Numbered from the stretch's first letter, positions 25,220 through 34,789 are shown. The stretch: DNA of 64,000 bases from Balneolaceae bacterium UBA7797 (GCA_002480645.1 DLCN01000020.1:1-64000); one strand, 5' to 3'. A program made the numbers and translations. Notes: a model not told the origin generated them from the sequence alone.

Positions 25220-26845
25220 CTATCTCGGTTGTTGCTGGGTCTTTTCAATAAAAACCTGATTATCCACTTCCGGACGTTCAGCGGCATTTGCTACCATCGC
25301 TGTAGTTGCAAAAAGGAGTTGGGTGCGTTTGGTTAATGCTCCGAAATCGATCTTCTCGATCTCATCCGAGGCTTTATGGTAATCTTCATGCACTCCGTTA
25401 AAAAAGAATACGAATGGGATCCCCAGGCGACCAAAGTTCCAGTGATCACTTCTTCGGTAGAACTGATTTGGATCTTCCAGATCATTATAGCGGTCACTCA
25501 ATTCAATATTCACACTTTCCTCATTGGCTTGTTTCAACATATCATTCAATCCGGATGAAATGATCTCCCCTCCGATGATATACACATAATCGGGGTTGTC
25601 CGGATGTTCAAAATCACGTCGGCCGATCATATCCACATTCAGGTTTGCAACGGTATTCTCCACTTCAAAGATCGGATGATCGGAGTAGTAACGGGAGCCG
25701 AGTAATCCTTTCTCTTCTCCTGATACATTCAGGAACAGAACGCTGCGTTTTGGTCCGGCACCAGCTGCTTTAGCGGCACTGAATGCCTGCGCTGCATGTA
25801 AGACTCCAACCGTTCCGCTTCCGTCATCATCCGCACCATTATAAATGGTATCTCCGGTTGAATCCGGCGCGCCGATTCCCACATGGTCGTAATGGGAGCT
25901 TAATACCACTACTTCATTTTTCAGTTCAGGATCAGAACCTTCCATGAAGGCCACAATATTTTTTGACTTTACGATACGCTGCTCCACTTTTGGAGAATGT
26001 TCAAAGACAAACGGAAGGTCATATGCTTCAAACTCAGCCGGGGCCGCTTTTAACTCTTCGGCCATTCCATCCAGCTCTTCCACGGTATCAAACCCCAGAA
26101 CTTTGGCAGCCAATTCAGGATTGATCCGGTTAATCGCGCTTGAAAATTCTTCGTTACCTTCATTTAAATACGATAGAGATAATCCCCCGCCTTCATTAAA
26201 CTCGCCTTGCATCCGTTCTGCCTGTTGGGTAAACGATTCCACATCGGTTCCCATGATCAGGATGGCGCCAACAGCTTTGCCTTCGCCTATATAGGATCGA
26301 AGTGCTCCAAAATCAGAATATCCGCGCTCGTACAGTAATACCAGCCATTTTCCGGCTACATCATCGGTAAACTGATTTACTTCTTCGTTCTGAAGACCAT
26401 ACCCCACAAATACGGCTTCACCTTTTAATGACTGTTCGCCACCGATCAATGTGGTGAAATTTGCAATTTCTTCTGCGCTGTGGGTCGATCCGTCGATCAG
26501 ATACTCATTATCATCGTAAACATTATAAGTAACGCTTTCGAATACGGTTTGATCCAGATCAAATTCCTGAAAGTACGAACCATTATCTCCTACCGGCTTC
26601 AGGCCCATCACTTTATATCTTCCTGCCAGATAACGGGCTGCTTTATCCAATCCGGGTTTCCCCGTTTCCCTGCCCTCCAGAGAATCGTGAGCTAATACAC
26701 TAAGATCTGCTTTTAGTCCCTCGGATGTGATAGTGTTGTAGAATTCAAATATCGAGGGCGCCGGTTTTTCAACCATCGGCTCTGTACCTCCACAACTAAT
26801 CAGTAATGCGGATACGGTTAGAATGGATAGGAGTCGCTTTATCAT
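25220..26845 (-). CDS. M28-family zinc aminopeptidase, lipoprotein
   Basis: The 541-residue protein begins with a lipoprotein signal (LLISCGG, C18). A PA-like insertion domain (about 150-230) is embedded before the catalytic M28 domain, which shows the zinc motifs: VVVLSSHYDHVG (His), NGADDDGSGTVG (bridging Asp), VSGEEKGLLGS (catalytic Glu-Glu), VDMIGR (Asp) and FFFNGVHEDYH (His). It is a probable aminopeptidase at the cell envelope, degrading peptides for nutrition. It follows scpA by 9 bp on the same strand and probably shares its transcript. Confidence 0.93.
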   Translation of the reverse strand: MIKRLLSILTVSALLISCGGTEPMVEKPAPSIFEFYNTITSEGLKADLSVLAHDSLEGRETGKPGLDKAARYLAGRYKVMGLKPVGDNGSYFQEFDLDQTVFESVTYNVYDDNEYLIDGSTHSAEEIANFTTLIGGEQSLKGEAVFVGYGLQNEEVNQFTDDVAGKWLVLLYERGYSDFGALRSYIGEGKAVGAILIMGTDVESFTQQAERMQGEFNEGGGLSLSYLNEGNEEFSSAINRINPELAAKVLGFDTVEELDGMAEELKAAPAEFEAYDLPFVFEHSPKVEQRIVKSKNIVAFMEGSDPELKNEVVVLSSHYDHVGIGAPDSTGDTIYNGADDDGSGTVGVLHAAQAFSAAKAAGAGPKRSVLFLNVSGEEKGLLGSRYYSDHPIFEVENTVANLNVDMIGRRDFEHPDNPDYVYIIGGEIISSGLNDMLKQANEESVNIELSDRYNDLEDPNQFYRRSDHWNFGRLGIPFVFFFNGVHEDYHKASDEIEKIDFGALTKRTQLLFATTAMVANAAERPEVDNQVFIEKTQQQPR

Positions 26846-26854
26846 AATACCTTT

Positions 26855-27598
26855 TTAATTAGTGCCTATTATTTCATCAACAGGTTTCAGATCAACATAG
26901 AAATCGGTGGGTTCATCACCCAAAAATAAATTGATCTGCTGCTCTTTGATCATTTCCAGAACAGCCAGAAAAGTAACTACAACAATAATTCGATGTGTTA
27001 TTGTTGTGCAAAGTTCTGTAAAAGACATTCTACCTGATCTTTGTAACCGTTCGATCACGAATTCAGCCTGTCGCTCGATCGTTGTTTCAACTTTTTCGAC
27101 TTTATGAACAATGTTCTTTCGTTCAATATCAGATAGTACTTTTCTGAAAGCCGCTATCAGGTCAAAAAGATTCACATCTTTAAGTGCCTCACCGGAAGCT
27201 TGTTGTTCGACCTCATCAGCATCATGATAGCCCCGGGCATATTTTTTCCTGGTTTCTTCGTCGATATCCGCCATTTTTTCGGCCATCTCTTTGTAGCGCT
27301 TATATTCGAGCAAACGCTGAACCAGTTCGTAGCGTGGATCGGTCTCATCGATCTCATCCTCTTCGCTCTCTTCGCGGGGCAACATCATTTTAGCTTTTAT
27401 ACTCATGAGCATGCTTGCCATAAGTACAAATTCGCTGGCTACATCAAGGTCCAGTTCCTCCATCAGGGTGATATAATCCAGAAATTGTTCCGTGATGTAG
27501 GATATCGGGATGTCATAAATATCCAGCTCGTCCCTTTTTATAAAAAAAAGCAACAGATCGAGCGGACCCTCAAAGTTATTTAGCTGAACGCGGTACAT
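26855..27598 (-). CDS. scpA: Segregation and condensation protein A
   Basis: ScpA is the kleisin that bridges SMC and ScpB in chromosome condensation. The 247-residue length and the N-terminal motif (VQLNNFEGPLDLLLFFIKRDELDIYDIPISYITEQFLDYI) are typical, as is the C-terminal winged-helix region (RIIVVVTFLAVLEMIKEQQINLFLGDEPTDF). A charged, poorly conserved middle (about 95-170) is normal for the family. No scpB is in the window. It is the first gene of a two-gene leftward unit with the M28 peptidase. Confidence 0.94.
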   Translation of the reverse strand: MYRVQLNNFEGPLDLLLFFIKRDELDIYDIPISYITEQFLDYITLMEELDLDVASEFVLMASMLMSIKAKMMLPREESEEDEIDETDPRYELVQRLLEYKRYKEMAEKMADIDEETRKKYARGYHDADEVEQQASGEALKDVNLFDLIAAFRKVLSDIERKNIVHKVEKVETTIERQAEFVIERLQRSGRMSFTELCTTITHRIIVVVTFLAVLEMIKEQQINLFLGDEPTDFYVDLKPVDEIIGTN

Positions 27599-27694
27599 GC
27601 ATTAAAACTACGTGGTTAAAATCTAATTTTCTTAATTATATTTTTATGGAGTTATGTTATCTTAAGCCGTTAAAAATTTTGGAATAACAGGTAC

Positions 27695-28240
27695 ATGGAT
27701 TATTCGGAGTTTGTCGCTGCTGTCGAAAAGAACGACCGGGTTGTGTTGGCCAGGCTGACACCGATTATCATTTCTGTGCTGATAAAATATTTAAAAGTGC
27801 GCCTTCATGCCGGACATGAAGATGCTCAGGACTGTGCACAAAATGCACTTTTGGGTACCATTGAGCAAATCCGGGCCGGGCAAGTGGAGAACCCGGACAC
27901 CATTATCTACTATCTCTTCACATCGGCCCGAAATGAGTTTATTACGCTTCTGCGAAAGCACAAAGAAGAATCTTACGAAGAGGTTCCGGATTCCTACAAA
28001 CAAGATGGGGATCAATTAAAAAACCTGCTTGAGGAAGAACGACAGGTGGTTCTGGAAAAATGCATGAATGAATTACGACCTGATTATAAAGAATATATAT
28101 CCTATTGGTTCCGGCATGCGGGGGATGAGGCAGCAGCCGTTGCAAAACATTTCAAAATTTCAGTGAACAATGCATGGACAAAAAAACATCGTATCATTAA
28201 AATGCTGAAAGAATGTTGCCGCAAAAAACTAACTATTTGA
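27695..28240 (+). CDS. ECF-like sigma-70 family factor
   Basis: This 181-residue protein has region 2 at about 10-95 (HEDAQDCAQNALLGTIEQIRAGQVENPDTIIYYLFTSARNEFITLLRK) and region 4 with a helix-turn-helix at about 140-175 (AAAVAKHFKISVNNAWTKKHRIIKMLKEC). It would direct RNA polymerase to a small regulon. The next gene encodes a membrane TPR protein whose N-terminus resembles anti-sigma factors, an arrangement seen with ECF factors in this group. The CHAT gene 2.5 kb upstream may be in the regulon; this is inference from proximity. Confidence 0.85.
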   Translation: MDYSEFVAAVEKNDRVVLARLTPIIISVLIKYLKVRLHAGHEDAQDCAQNALLGTIEQIRAGQVENPDTIIYYLFTSARNEFITLLRKHKEESYEEVPDSYKQDGDQLKNLLEEERQVVLEKCMNELRPDYKEYISYWFRHAGDEAAAVAKHFKISVNNAWTKKHRIIKMLKECCRKKLTI

Positions 28241-28282
28241 AGGAATTAATGTAAGGAGTTGTATTCTGATGCGTCTTACCTT

Positions 28283-28310
28283 TCAGAATGTAGAATGTGA
28301 TACATTCTGA
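28283..28310. promoter_or_regulatory. Perfect 10 bp inverted repeat before the TPR anti-sigma-like gene
   Basis: TCAGAATGTA (28283-28292) and TACATTCTGA (28301-28310) are perfect inverted arms around an 8-nt spacer, ending 17 bp before the start codon at 28328. There is no T-run, so it is not an intrinsic terminator. It could be an operator or an mRNA hairpin that tunes translation of the TPR gene relative to the sigma factor gene. Confidence 0.55.
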
Positions 28311-28327
28311 AGTACATATTTTTAGCT

Positions 28328-29134
28328 ATGAGTGACACAAATAATCAAATTAGAAAACAAATTGACGCCTATCTAAACGGTCAGTTAAGTGAAAAAGAAA
28401 TAGAGGCTTTGTGGGTCGAGTTTGCAAAAAATCCGGACCTGTTAGACGAATTGGAAATTGAAGTTGGCGTACGAAAACTACTTGAAGAAAGGTCGGATAG
28501 TTTAAAACCCGGCGATCGCGCTGCAGACATTCATGCCCTTCCAAAGTGGACCTGGCACGCCGTAGCAGCATCTGTTCTGGTACTTGTTGCTTTTCTGCAG
28601 GTTTTCAATGATCCGCCGAAAACAGAACTCTCAGAATTTTTGGTGGATCATATTCCGGCAGATCAAATAGAGACTTCTGATGGTATTAGAGCTAAAGAAA
28701 TGATCATAACTCCGGCGGATTCACTACTGAATCTTGGTTTTAATGCTTCGTTAACCGGGAATACCGATCAGGCAATTGAATTGTTTGATGATGTGATCGA
28801 AAACTTCGATACCGAACCTTACGGCTCTAAAGCTTATTTAAATAAAGGCATCATTTACTACAATAAAGGTGATTACGACCAATCAATTGAGGCTTTTAAT
28901 GCAGCCATCGAACGTGTTGAAGACAGTAATCTCATGATAGCAGAAAAAGCATGGTGGTACCTGGCCAACGCATTAGTAAATGTTGGTCAAAGCCGTGAGG
29001 CTCTCACCGCAACCCATAAAACATACGCCTATAATGGTATTTTTCGGGATGCGGCCTTTCTGCTCTATCAAAAACTGAATTATGATCTTGGTTATTCTGA
29101 CTACGATAATTTCGAAGAGCAGACCAATCAATAA
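28328..29134 (+). CDS. Membrane TPR protein with anti-sigma-like N-terminus
   Basis: The 268-residue protein has a cytoplasmic N-terminal segment (QIDAYLNGQLSEKEIEALWVEFAKNPDLLDEL) of the kind found in anti-sigma factors, one membrane helix (about 77-94, HAVAASVLVLVAFLQVF), and about three periplasmic TPRs (residues 140-240). It is probably the regulator of the adjacent sigma factor, holding it at the membrane and sensing a periplasmic partner through the TPRs. No zinc-binding HxxxCxxC motif is seen, so it is not a ZAS-type anti-sigma. The gene is 87 bp downstream of the sigma gene, with an inverted repeat between. Confidence 0.78.
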   Translation: MSDTNNQIRKQIDAYLNGQLSEKEIEALWVEFAKNPDLLDELEIEVGVRKLLEERSDSLKPGDRAADIHALPKWTWHAVAASVLVLVAFLQVFNDPPKTELSEFLVDHIPADQIETSDGIRAKEMIITPADSLLNLGFNASLTGNTDQAIELFDDVIENFDTEPYGSKAYLNKGIIYYNKGDYDQSIEAFNAAIERVEDSNLMIAEKAWWYLANALVNVGQSREALTATHKTYAYNGIFRDAAFLLYQKLNYDLGYSDYDNFEEQTNQ

Positions 29135-29140
29135 TATCAA

Positions 29141-31390
29141 CTACGGTTCCAGTATCTCTACCGGAATGGGTTCGGCCGCGTCTTTCATATGGCGCATCAA
29201 CATCTTATGGGTCGACACTTTGGCCTCTCCTTTTTCGCGGGTAACTTTCACGTAGGAACCGTCATCATTCAGTGTCCAGCGTTGTTGATTATCTTTTAAA
29301 TAGATATTCAACACAAACTGAAGGTATTTTTTGAGCTGGGTACTCTCGATCGGAACGATCGCTTCCACCCTTGCATCCAGATTTCGGTGCATCCAATCTG
29401 CCGAACCGATCAGGTAACGATGCTTACCTCCATTATGGAAATAATAAATTCTTGAGTGTTCAAGGAACCTTCCTATCACTGAATGAACCGCAATGTTTTC
29501 ACTTAATCCGGTTTTGCCTGGAATCAACCTGCATACTCCGCGAACGATCAGGTCGATCTTAACACCATGTTGTGAGGCCTCATACAGCTTCTGAATGATA
29601 TGCGGATCTTCCAGACTATTCATTTTTGCGATGATTCGCGATGGCTTTCCGGCTTTAGCTTGTTTGGTCTCAAATTCAATGAGCTCTGTCATCTGGCGGC
29701 GCATATGTTTGGGAGCTACAAAAAGCTTCTCAAAAGTCTGGCTGGGAGCATATCCGGTTAACAGATTAAAGATATCGGTTACATCCGAAGCCAGGGTTTC
29801 ATTACAGGTAAACAGGCCAAGGTCTTCATATAACTGAGCGGTATCCGGGTTGTAGTTTCCGGTCCCGATATGACAATAGGTTCTCAAGCCGTCGGCTTCT
29901 TCCCGAACCACCATAGTAACTTTGGTATGAATTTTAAGTCCGGGTATTCCATATGCCACGTGCACACCAAAATTTTCTAATTGCTGAGCCCAACTGATAT
30001 TTCGTTCTTCATCAAATCGGGCTTTGATCTCTACCAACACCGCCACTTGTTTACCGTCTTCTGCAGCTTGCATGAGGGAATGCATGATCGGAGAATCTTT
30101 TGAGGTGCGGTACATTGTTTGTTTGATCGCCAGCACATTTGGATCTTTCGCGGCGGCCTCGATAAAATGTTGCGTGCTTAATCGGAAACTGTGGTACGGA
30201 TGGTGTACCATAAAATCTCCTTTTCTAATTACATCAAATATATTCGGGGCATCTTCTTCGATCTCGTGTTTTAACACCGGATGAAGTACCGGCAACCACA
30301 CTTTACTTTTCAGTGAATTAAAACCCTTAATTGACGCGATCTGAAAAGCATCAACCAACCCGATCGTCCCTTCCATCTCGTACACATCATTCCAGCTGAT
30401 ACCCAGATTTTTAATGAGTAATTTTTTGATATGTCGAGGCATATCCCGGTCTAACTCAAGCCGGACGATCTCTGCAAACTTACGTTCTCTTAATTCATCT
30501 TCGATCACTTCCAATAAATCGTCGGCTTCTTCTTCATTTCTCTCGAGCGATGCATTTCTTGTAACACGGAAAAGGTGTGCCGAAAGTACATTCATCCCGG
30601 GAAAGAACGAGCCGATCTTTGAACTGATCAGATCTTCGATGGGTACTAAAATGACCCGGTTCCCCCGTCGGTGAACCTGTATAAATCTCGGGCGGTTTGA
30701 CGGGATCTTGATCCGTGCAAACATCTTTTCCCGGGTGGTCGGATGCTGTAATTCTACGGCAAACGATAAACTCTGATTAGAAATAAACGGAAATGGGTGA
30801 GACTCATCTACCGCTAAAGGAGTAACGATCGGATAGATCTGCTTCTCAAAATAATTATCGCTTACATTTTTTTGATAATCACTAAGCTCGTTATAATGCT
30901 TAATTCTGATTCCCTTCTCCTCAAGCTCCGGCAGTAATTCATTAAAAAAACAGCCCCGGTATTCTTCGATCATCCTGTGAACTTCCAGTCGAATGGCTTT
31001 CAGCTGTTCTGAAGCGGTCATCCCGTCTACCGAGAGTTTCTTTACCCCGGCATGTACCTGTCGCTTAAGTCCGCCCACCCTTTTCTGAAAAAATTCATCC
31101 AGATTGGAACACACGATCCCGATAAACTTTACCCGTTCCATCAATTTATTGCCGGGATCTTTTGCCTCAGCTAAAACTCTCTCATTAAATTTTAGCCAAC
31201 TTAATTCGTAGTTGAAGAAAAATTCGTTACCGGTAATTTTAACGGTATCGGAACTTAATCCATCCTTCAATCCTGCCTCCTTTAGTGTGGTTTTCTTCTT
31301 TTTGTTTTCCTTTTTCTTTACGTTCCGCTTCTTTTGTTCCTCGATAGGATCAAAATTTAGTTCATCCGGAGATAGAGAATCTGTATTCAT
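29141..31390 (-). CDS. ppk1: Polyphosphate kinase 1
   Basis: Ppk1 reversibly makes polyphosphate from ATP. The start is placed at ATG 31390 (MNTDSLSPDELN), giving 749 residues. A longer frame exists upstream but adds a non-conserved segment with a hydrophobic stretch, and the family N-domain starts only later (FFNYELSWLKFNERVL). The four-domain architecture is intact: SNLDEFFQKRVGGLKR, then catalytic domains with KIHTKVTMVVR, YCHIGTGNYNPDTAQLYEDLG (active-site His region) and GSADWMHRNLDARVE. A Lys-rich charged stretch lies near residues 10-35. The gene diverges from ruvB with 82 bp between starts. Confidence 0.95.
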   Translation of the reverse strand: MNTDSLSPDELNFDPIEEQKKRNVKKKENKKKKTTLKEAGLKDGLSSDTVKITGNEFFFNYELSWLKFNERVLAEAKDPGNKLMERVKFIGIVCSNLDEFFQKRVGGLKRQVHAGVKKLSVDGMTASEQLKAIRLEVHRMIEEYRGCFFNELLPELEEKGIRIKHYNELSDYQKNVSDNYFEKQIYPIVTPLAVDESHPFPFISNQSLSFAVELQHPTTREKMFARIKIPSNRPRFIQVHRRGNRVILVPIEDLISSKIGSFFPGMNVLSAHLFRVTRNASLERNEEEADDLLEVIEDELRERKFAEIVRLELDRDMPRHIKKLLIKNLGISWNDVYEMEGTIGLVDAFQIASIKGFNSLKSKVWLPVLHPVLKHEIEEDAPNIFDVIRKGDFMVHHPYHSFRLSTQHFIEAAAKDPNVLAIKQTMYRTSKDSPIMHSLMQAAEDGKQVAVLVEIKARFDEERNISWAQQLENFGVHVAYGIPGLKIHTKVTMVVREEADGLRTYCHIGTGNYNPDTAQLYEDLGLFTCNETLASDVTDIFNLLTGYAPSQTFEKLFVAPKHMRRQMTELIEFETKQAKAGKPSRIIAKMNSLEDPHIIQKLYEASQHGVKIDLIVRGVCRLIPGKTGLSENIAVHSVIGRFLEHSRIYYFHNGGKHRYLIGSADWMHRNLDARVEAIVPIESTQLKKYLQFVLNIYLKDNQQRWTLNDDGSYVKVTREKGEAKVSTHKMLMRHMKDAAEPIPVEILEP

Positions 31391-31472
31391 AGCTTGCTTC
31401 CAGTTAGCTGCGCAATTCGGCAGAAAACTAAGTATTATTACATAAACTACAAGTAATTTAACCCATATATCT

Positions 31473-32486
31473 GTGCAAAACCCGCTTTTAAATCCGTCCG
31501 GTAAAGAAGATGCTTTCGAGCAATCTGTACGCCCTTCTTCACTGGAGGAATTTATAGGCCAGCAGAAGGCGATCACGAACCTTAGTGTGTTTATTAAAGC
31601 AGCTAAACAACGTGGCGATGCCCTCGATCATGTGATCTTATCAGGACCTCCGGGTTTAGGTAAAACCACCCTTTCCTACATTATTGCACAAGAAATGGGC
31701 GTTAATATTCGACCTACTACCGGTCCGGTTCTTGAAAAACCGGGAGACCTCGCCGGGATGCTCACAAATCTTGAGCAGGGAGATGTGTTATTTATTGATG
31801 AGATCCATCGTTTGAATCCCGTGATCGAAGAGTACCTGTATTCGGCTATGGAAGATTTTAAACTGGATATTGTTATCGACTCCGGACCTAATGCCCGAAG
31901 TATTCAGATCGATCTGAATCAGTTTACATTGGTTGGTGCCACCACCCGGAAAGGAATGCTCACGGCACCGTTAAGGGCGCGGTTTGGGATTGATATCAGG
32001 CTCGACTATTACGATGTGGAGTTACTTCAACGTATTGCTTTACGTACAGCACATATCATGAATTTCGGTATTGATGAGCCCGGTGCATACGAAATTGCCA
32101 GCCGGAGTCGGGGAACACCTCGTATTGTAAACAAGCTGCTTCGCCGGACAAGAGATTTTGCTCAGGTGGATGGACTTACTGCCATCGACCAGAAAGTAGC
32201 TGATAAGGCTCTAAATATGCTGGATGTGGATGCCAACGGCCTTGATGAAATGGACATCAGGATGCTGCGGGCAATTATTGAAAACTACAGTGGTGGTCCG
32301 GTCGGGTTAGGTACGCTGGGCGTTGCGGTGGGCGAAGATAAGGGCACTATCGAAGAAGTTTATGAACCCTACCTGATCAAAGAAGGATTTTTACAACGAA
32401 CCCCCAAAGGGAGGGTGGCAACCGCTAAGGCTTATCAATATCTGGGTATCGACAAAAAGAATGAAAATGGCGATCTGTTTGGGTAG
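31473..32486 (+). CDS. ruvB: Holliday junction branch migration ATPase RuvB
   Basis: RuvB is the hexameric motor that drives Holliday junction branch migration with RuvA. The 337-residue length is standard. It has Walker A (SGPPGLGKTTLSYI), Walker B (VLFIDEIHRLN), sensor 1 (LVGATTRKGMLTAPLRARFG) and sensor 2 (SRSRGTPRIVNKLLRRTRDFAQ), followed by the winged-helix domain (GGPVGLGTLGVAVGEDKGTIEEVYEPYLI). The start is a GTG; the RPSSLEEFIGQ motif begins about 20 residues in, as expected. ruvA and ruvC are not in the window. Confidence 0.97.
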   Translation: MQNPLLNPSGKEDAFEQSVRPSSLEEFIGQQKAITNLSVFIKAAKQRGDALDHVILSGPPGLGKTTLSYIIAQEMGVNIRPTTGPVLEKPGDLAGMLTNLEQGDVLFIDEIHRLNPVIEEYLYSAMEDFKLDIVIDSGPNARSIQIDLNQFTLVGATTRKGMLTAPLRARFGIDIRLDYYDVELLQRIALRTAHIMNFGIDEPGAYEIASRSRGTPRIVNKLLRRTRDFAQVDGLTAIDQKVADKALNMLDVDANGLDEMDIRMLRAIIENYSGGPVGLGTLGVAVGEDKGTIEEVYEPYLIKEGFLQRTPKGRVATAKAYQYLGIDKKNENGDLFG

Positions 32487-32601
32487 CACGCTCTACAATT
32501 CTGCATACCATAAATTTTAGTTTTTCTCTCTTATTTCCGATAAATCTGCTTAACTTGAGCTTTCTATTCGTAACCGAAAGTACCTTATCAGAAATTAATA
32601 C

Positions 32602-33726
32602 ATGAAAAAACTATTTACTTCAGAATCTGTATCGGAAGGGCATCCCGATAAAGTCGCAGATCAGATCTCAGATGCCATATTGGATGAATTACTCACCCAG
32701 GATCCAAAATCCAGAGTAGCCGTCGAAACTTTTGTAACCACCGGATTAGCTGTGGTTGGCGGTGAAGTTACCACTGAAGCGTACGTTGATGTTCAGGAAA
32801 TTGTGCGTCAGGTGATCAAAGAAATTGGTTATACCAAACCTGCTTACCGTTTCGATTCGGAAAGTTGCGGGGTATTATCATCCATTCATACTCAAAGTCC
32901 CGATATCGCCATGGGTGTTGATCGGGATGGCGCCGGTGACCAGGGAATGATGTTCGGTTTCGCCACCAAAGAAACGCCCGAATACATGCCAATGCCTTTA
33001 CAATTCTCTCATAACCTATTGAAAGAGCTGGCCCGCATCCGCAAAAATACAGACTTAATGCCGTATTTGGGCCCCGACAGCAAATCGCAGGTTACCATTG
33101 AATATGATGATGCCGGCAAGCCGAAACGCATTGATACCATCGTGCTTTCAACTCAACACGCTGATGGCGTGGAACAGGCGCAGATCCACGAAGATGTAAA
33201 AAAATTAGTGGTTGCAAAGATTCTTCCTGAGCACCTGCTAGACGCAGATACAAAATATCATATCAACCCAACCGGAAAGTTCGTGATCGGCGGACCTCAT
33301 GGAGATGCCGGCCTTACCGGTAGAAAGATCATTGTGGATACGTACGGTGGATTCGGTGCTCATGGTGGCGGTGCTTTTTCCGGGAAAGATCCATCAAAGG
33401 TTGATCGTAGCGCAGCCTATGCTGCCCGCCATATCGCTAAAAACCTGGTTGCTGCCGAACTGGCTGATGAAGTTCTGGTACAACTGGCCTATGCTATCGG
33501 CGTTGCAGAACCTGTTTCTATTAGCGTAAACAGTTACGGGTCAGGTAAAATGAGTGACCTTGAACTTGCTGATCTGGTTGCAAAAACATTTGATTGCACT
33601 CCGAAAGCCATCATAAACCGTTTTGATCTGCTTAGACCGATCTATCGACCAACCGCAGCTTATGGACATTTTGGCCGGGCTGAGTTTCCCTGGGAAAAAC
33701 TGGATTACGTGGATAAACTTGTCTGA
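32602..33726 (+). CDS. metK: S-adenosylmethionine synthetase
   Basis: MetK makes S-adenosylmethionine from methionine and ATP. The 374-residue protein has the family signatures LFTSESVSEGHPDKVADQISDAILD, the GAGDQGMMFGFA hexapeptide-type motif, and GGAFSGKDPSKVDRSAAY with the P-loop-like Lys. It is slightly shorter than many relatives (about 380-400). It lies 115 bp after ruvB and ends at a strong terminator. No SAM riboswitch consensus was seen in the upstream gap. Confidence 0.97.
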   Translation: MKKLFTSESVSEGHPDKVADQISDAILDELLTQDPKSRVAVETFVTTGLAVVGGEVTTEAYVDVQEIVRQVIKEIGYTKPAYRFDSESCGVLSSIHTQSPDIAMGVDRDGAGDQGMMFGFATKETPEYMPMPLQFSHNLLKELARIRKNTDLMPYLGPDSKSQVTIEYDDAGKPKRIDTIVLSTQHADGVEQAQIHEDVKKLVVAKILPEHLLDADTKYHINPTGKFVIGGPHGDAGLTGRKIIVDTYGGFGAHGGGAFSGKDPSKVDRSAAYAARHIAKNLVAAELADEVLVQLAYAIGVAEPVSISVNSYGSGKMSDLELADLVAKTFDCTPKAIINRFDLLRPIYRPTAAYGHFGRAEFPWEKLDYVDKLV

Positions 33727-33746
33727 TCATTTTTTTTGTACTTTGA

Positions 33747-33778
33747 GGGTGTTGAGTGTATACTCGACACCCTTTTTT
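33747..33778 (+). terminator. Intrinsic terminator after metK
   Basis: GGGTGTTGAG (33747-33756) pairs perfectly with CTCGACACCC (33763-33772), apart from one T-G pair, and is followed by six T. It begins 20 bp after the metK stop. Confidence 0.92.
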
Positions 33779-33838
33779 ATTTCAATTTCATACCCCTGAA
33801 CCGGTTTAATACCCCTTTTTAGTATATCTCCTCCCATT

Positions 33839-34363
33839 ATGAGGCTAAATAGATCTGATTTTTCAACCGAAGAATTACAACGACATTTTTCCAACCTGAA
33901 TACCGGGCACCGATCTGCTCGTTATGTTCATATTGGTGAGCAGAAGGTTAGCTTTTTGTCATTTAGCGAAGGACGCCTCATCCATTCCGAAAACCTCCCG
34001 ATCGGGGTTCAAATACTTATCGATCGTTTTATTAAAAACGATATTCCTACAGAAGCTGAAATTGAGTACACGATCACTGAGATCGAGGATCAGTTGATGG
34101 CCAGACCGGTACTTAAAAATAAGGACCAACACTTAGTGATCAATGATGAACTGATTGCCTCAGCATTGAACCTGCCAAAAGGAAAGCATCAGTCATTTTC
34201 AAAGCAAGAGATTGAATCTGTATTCACTGAATATGCGATGCTTTCCATGGGGCGATCTCCCGTTCTGTCTCAAGTGGAAATGGACCAACAATACTATGTT
34301 GGCATTCTGATTCTTCGTGAGATTCTACATCATTTATACTTTGACTCTGTTTGGGTGATGTGA
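33839..34363 (+). CDS. Unknown soluble protein
   Basis: This 174-residue protein has no signal peptide or membrane segment. The N-terminal half suggests beta strands (SARYVHIGEQKVSFLSFSEGRLIHSENLPIG), and a helix with TEAEIEYTITEIEDQL follows. I see no catalytic motif and do not recognise the family. It stands alone between the metK terminator and the RNA element at 34486, so context gives no hint. Confidence 0.65.
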   Translation: MRLNRSDFSTEELQRHFSNLNTGHRSARYVHIGEQKVSFLSFSEGRLIHSENLPIGVQILIDRFIKNDIPTEAEIEYTITEIEDQLMARPVLKNKDQHLVINDELIASALNLPKGKHQSFSKQEIESVFTEYAMLSMGRSPVLSQVEMDQQYYVGILILREILHHLYFDSVWVM

Positions 34364-34485
34364 ATTTCAGCTCAATGGACTCCTCTTTCCGGTAAATATC
34401 GTATCCGGAAACTCTGAAAGCTATTAGTAATTACTCCATAAAATTCATTGATAATCATATATCAAAAACTGATAAACAGCTATTA

Positions 34486-34600
34486 CTTATCATTAGTTAT
34501 ATATTATAAAACAGATTTGGTCTGGCCACGACGTCCACCGTATATTGATAGGAGTTACTTGAAACATCAGGCCCGCTACAGCAGCAGGCCTTTTTTGTAT
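34486..34600 (+). ncRNA. Candidate terminated small RNA or leader, family copy B
   Basis: The element has the upstream block CTTATCATTAGTTATATATT (34486-34505), GATTTGGTC (34514-34522), exactly 15 nt, then CCGTATATT (34538-34546), then GTTACTTGAAA. The terminator hairpin is GGCCCGCT-ACAGC-AGCAGGCC (34570-34590, one C-A mismatch) with six T. Its stem sequence is wholly different from copies A and C but pairs equally well. The next co-directional gene, the T9SS esterase, starts 190 bp downstream. The rest of 34364-34789 holds nothing else recognisable. Confidence 0.68.
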
Positions 34601-34789
34601 CTACGAATTACCCTTCTCACATTTATTTTTTTTGAACTGATTTTTCAGGTTATTTATTAATTATTTAACTACTCTTTTTCCGTGTGAAAAGCCTTTCAAG
34701 GCTACGATTAACAATTCGCTACTTCCTGCTTTCACTTTTCCACTGATCAACCGATTTTAATCATTTATACAAATTCTTTCGTTACTGTC

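Noticed and set aside
31391..31576. Extended N-terminus of polyphosphate kinase
   Set aside because: The extra 62 residues contain a hydrophobic stretch and no family similarity; the ATG at 31390 fits the known N-domain.
32487..32601. Possible SAM riboswitch before metK
   Set aside because: No SAM-I consensus (such as the CTTATCAAGAG motif) or other familiar SAM aptamer core is seen in the 115 bp gap.
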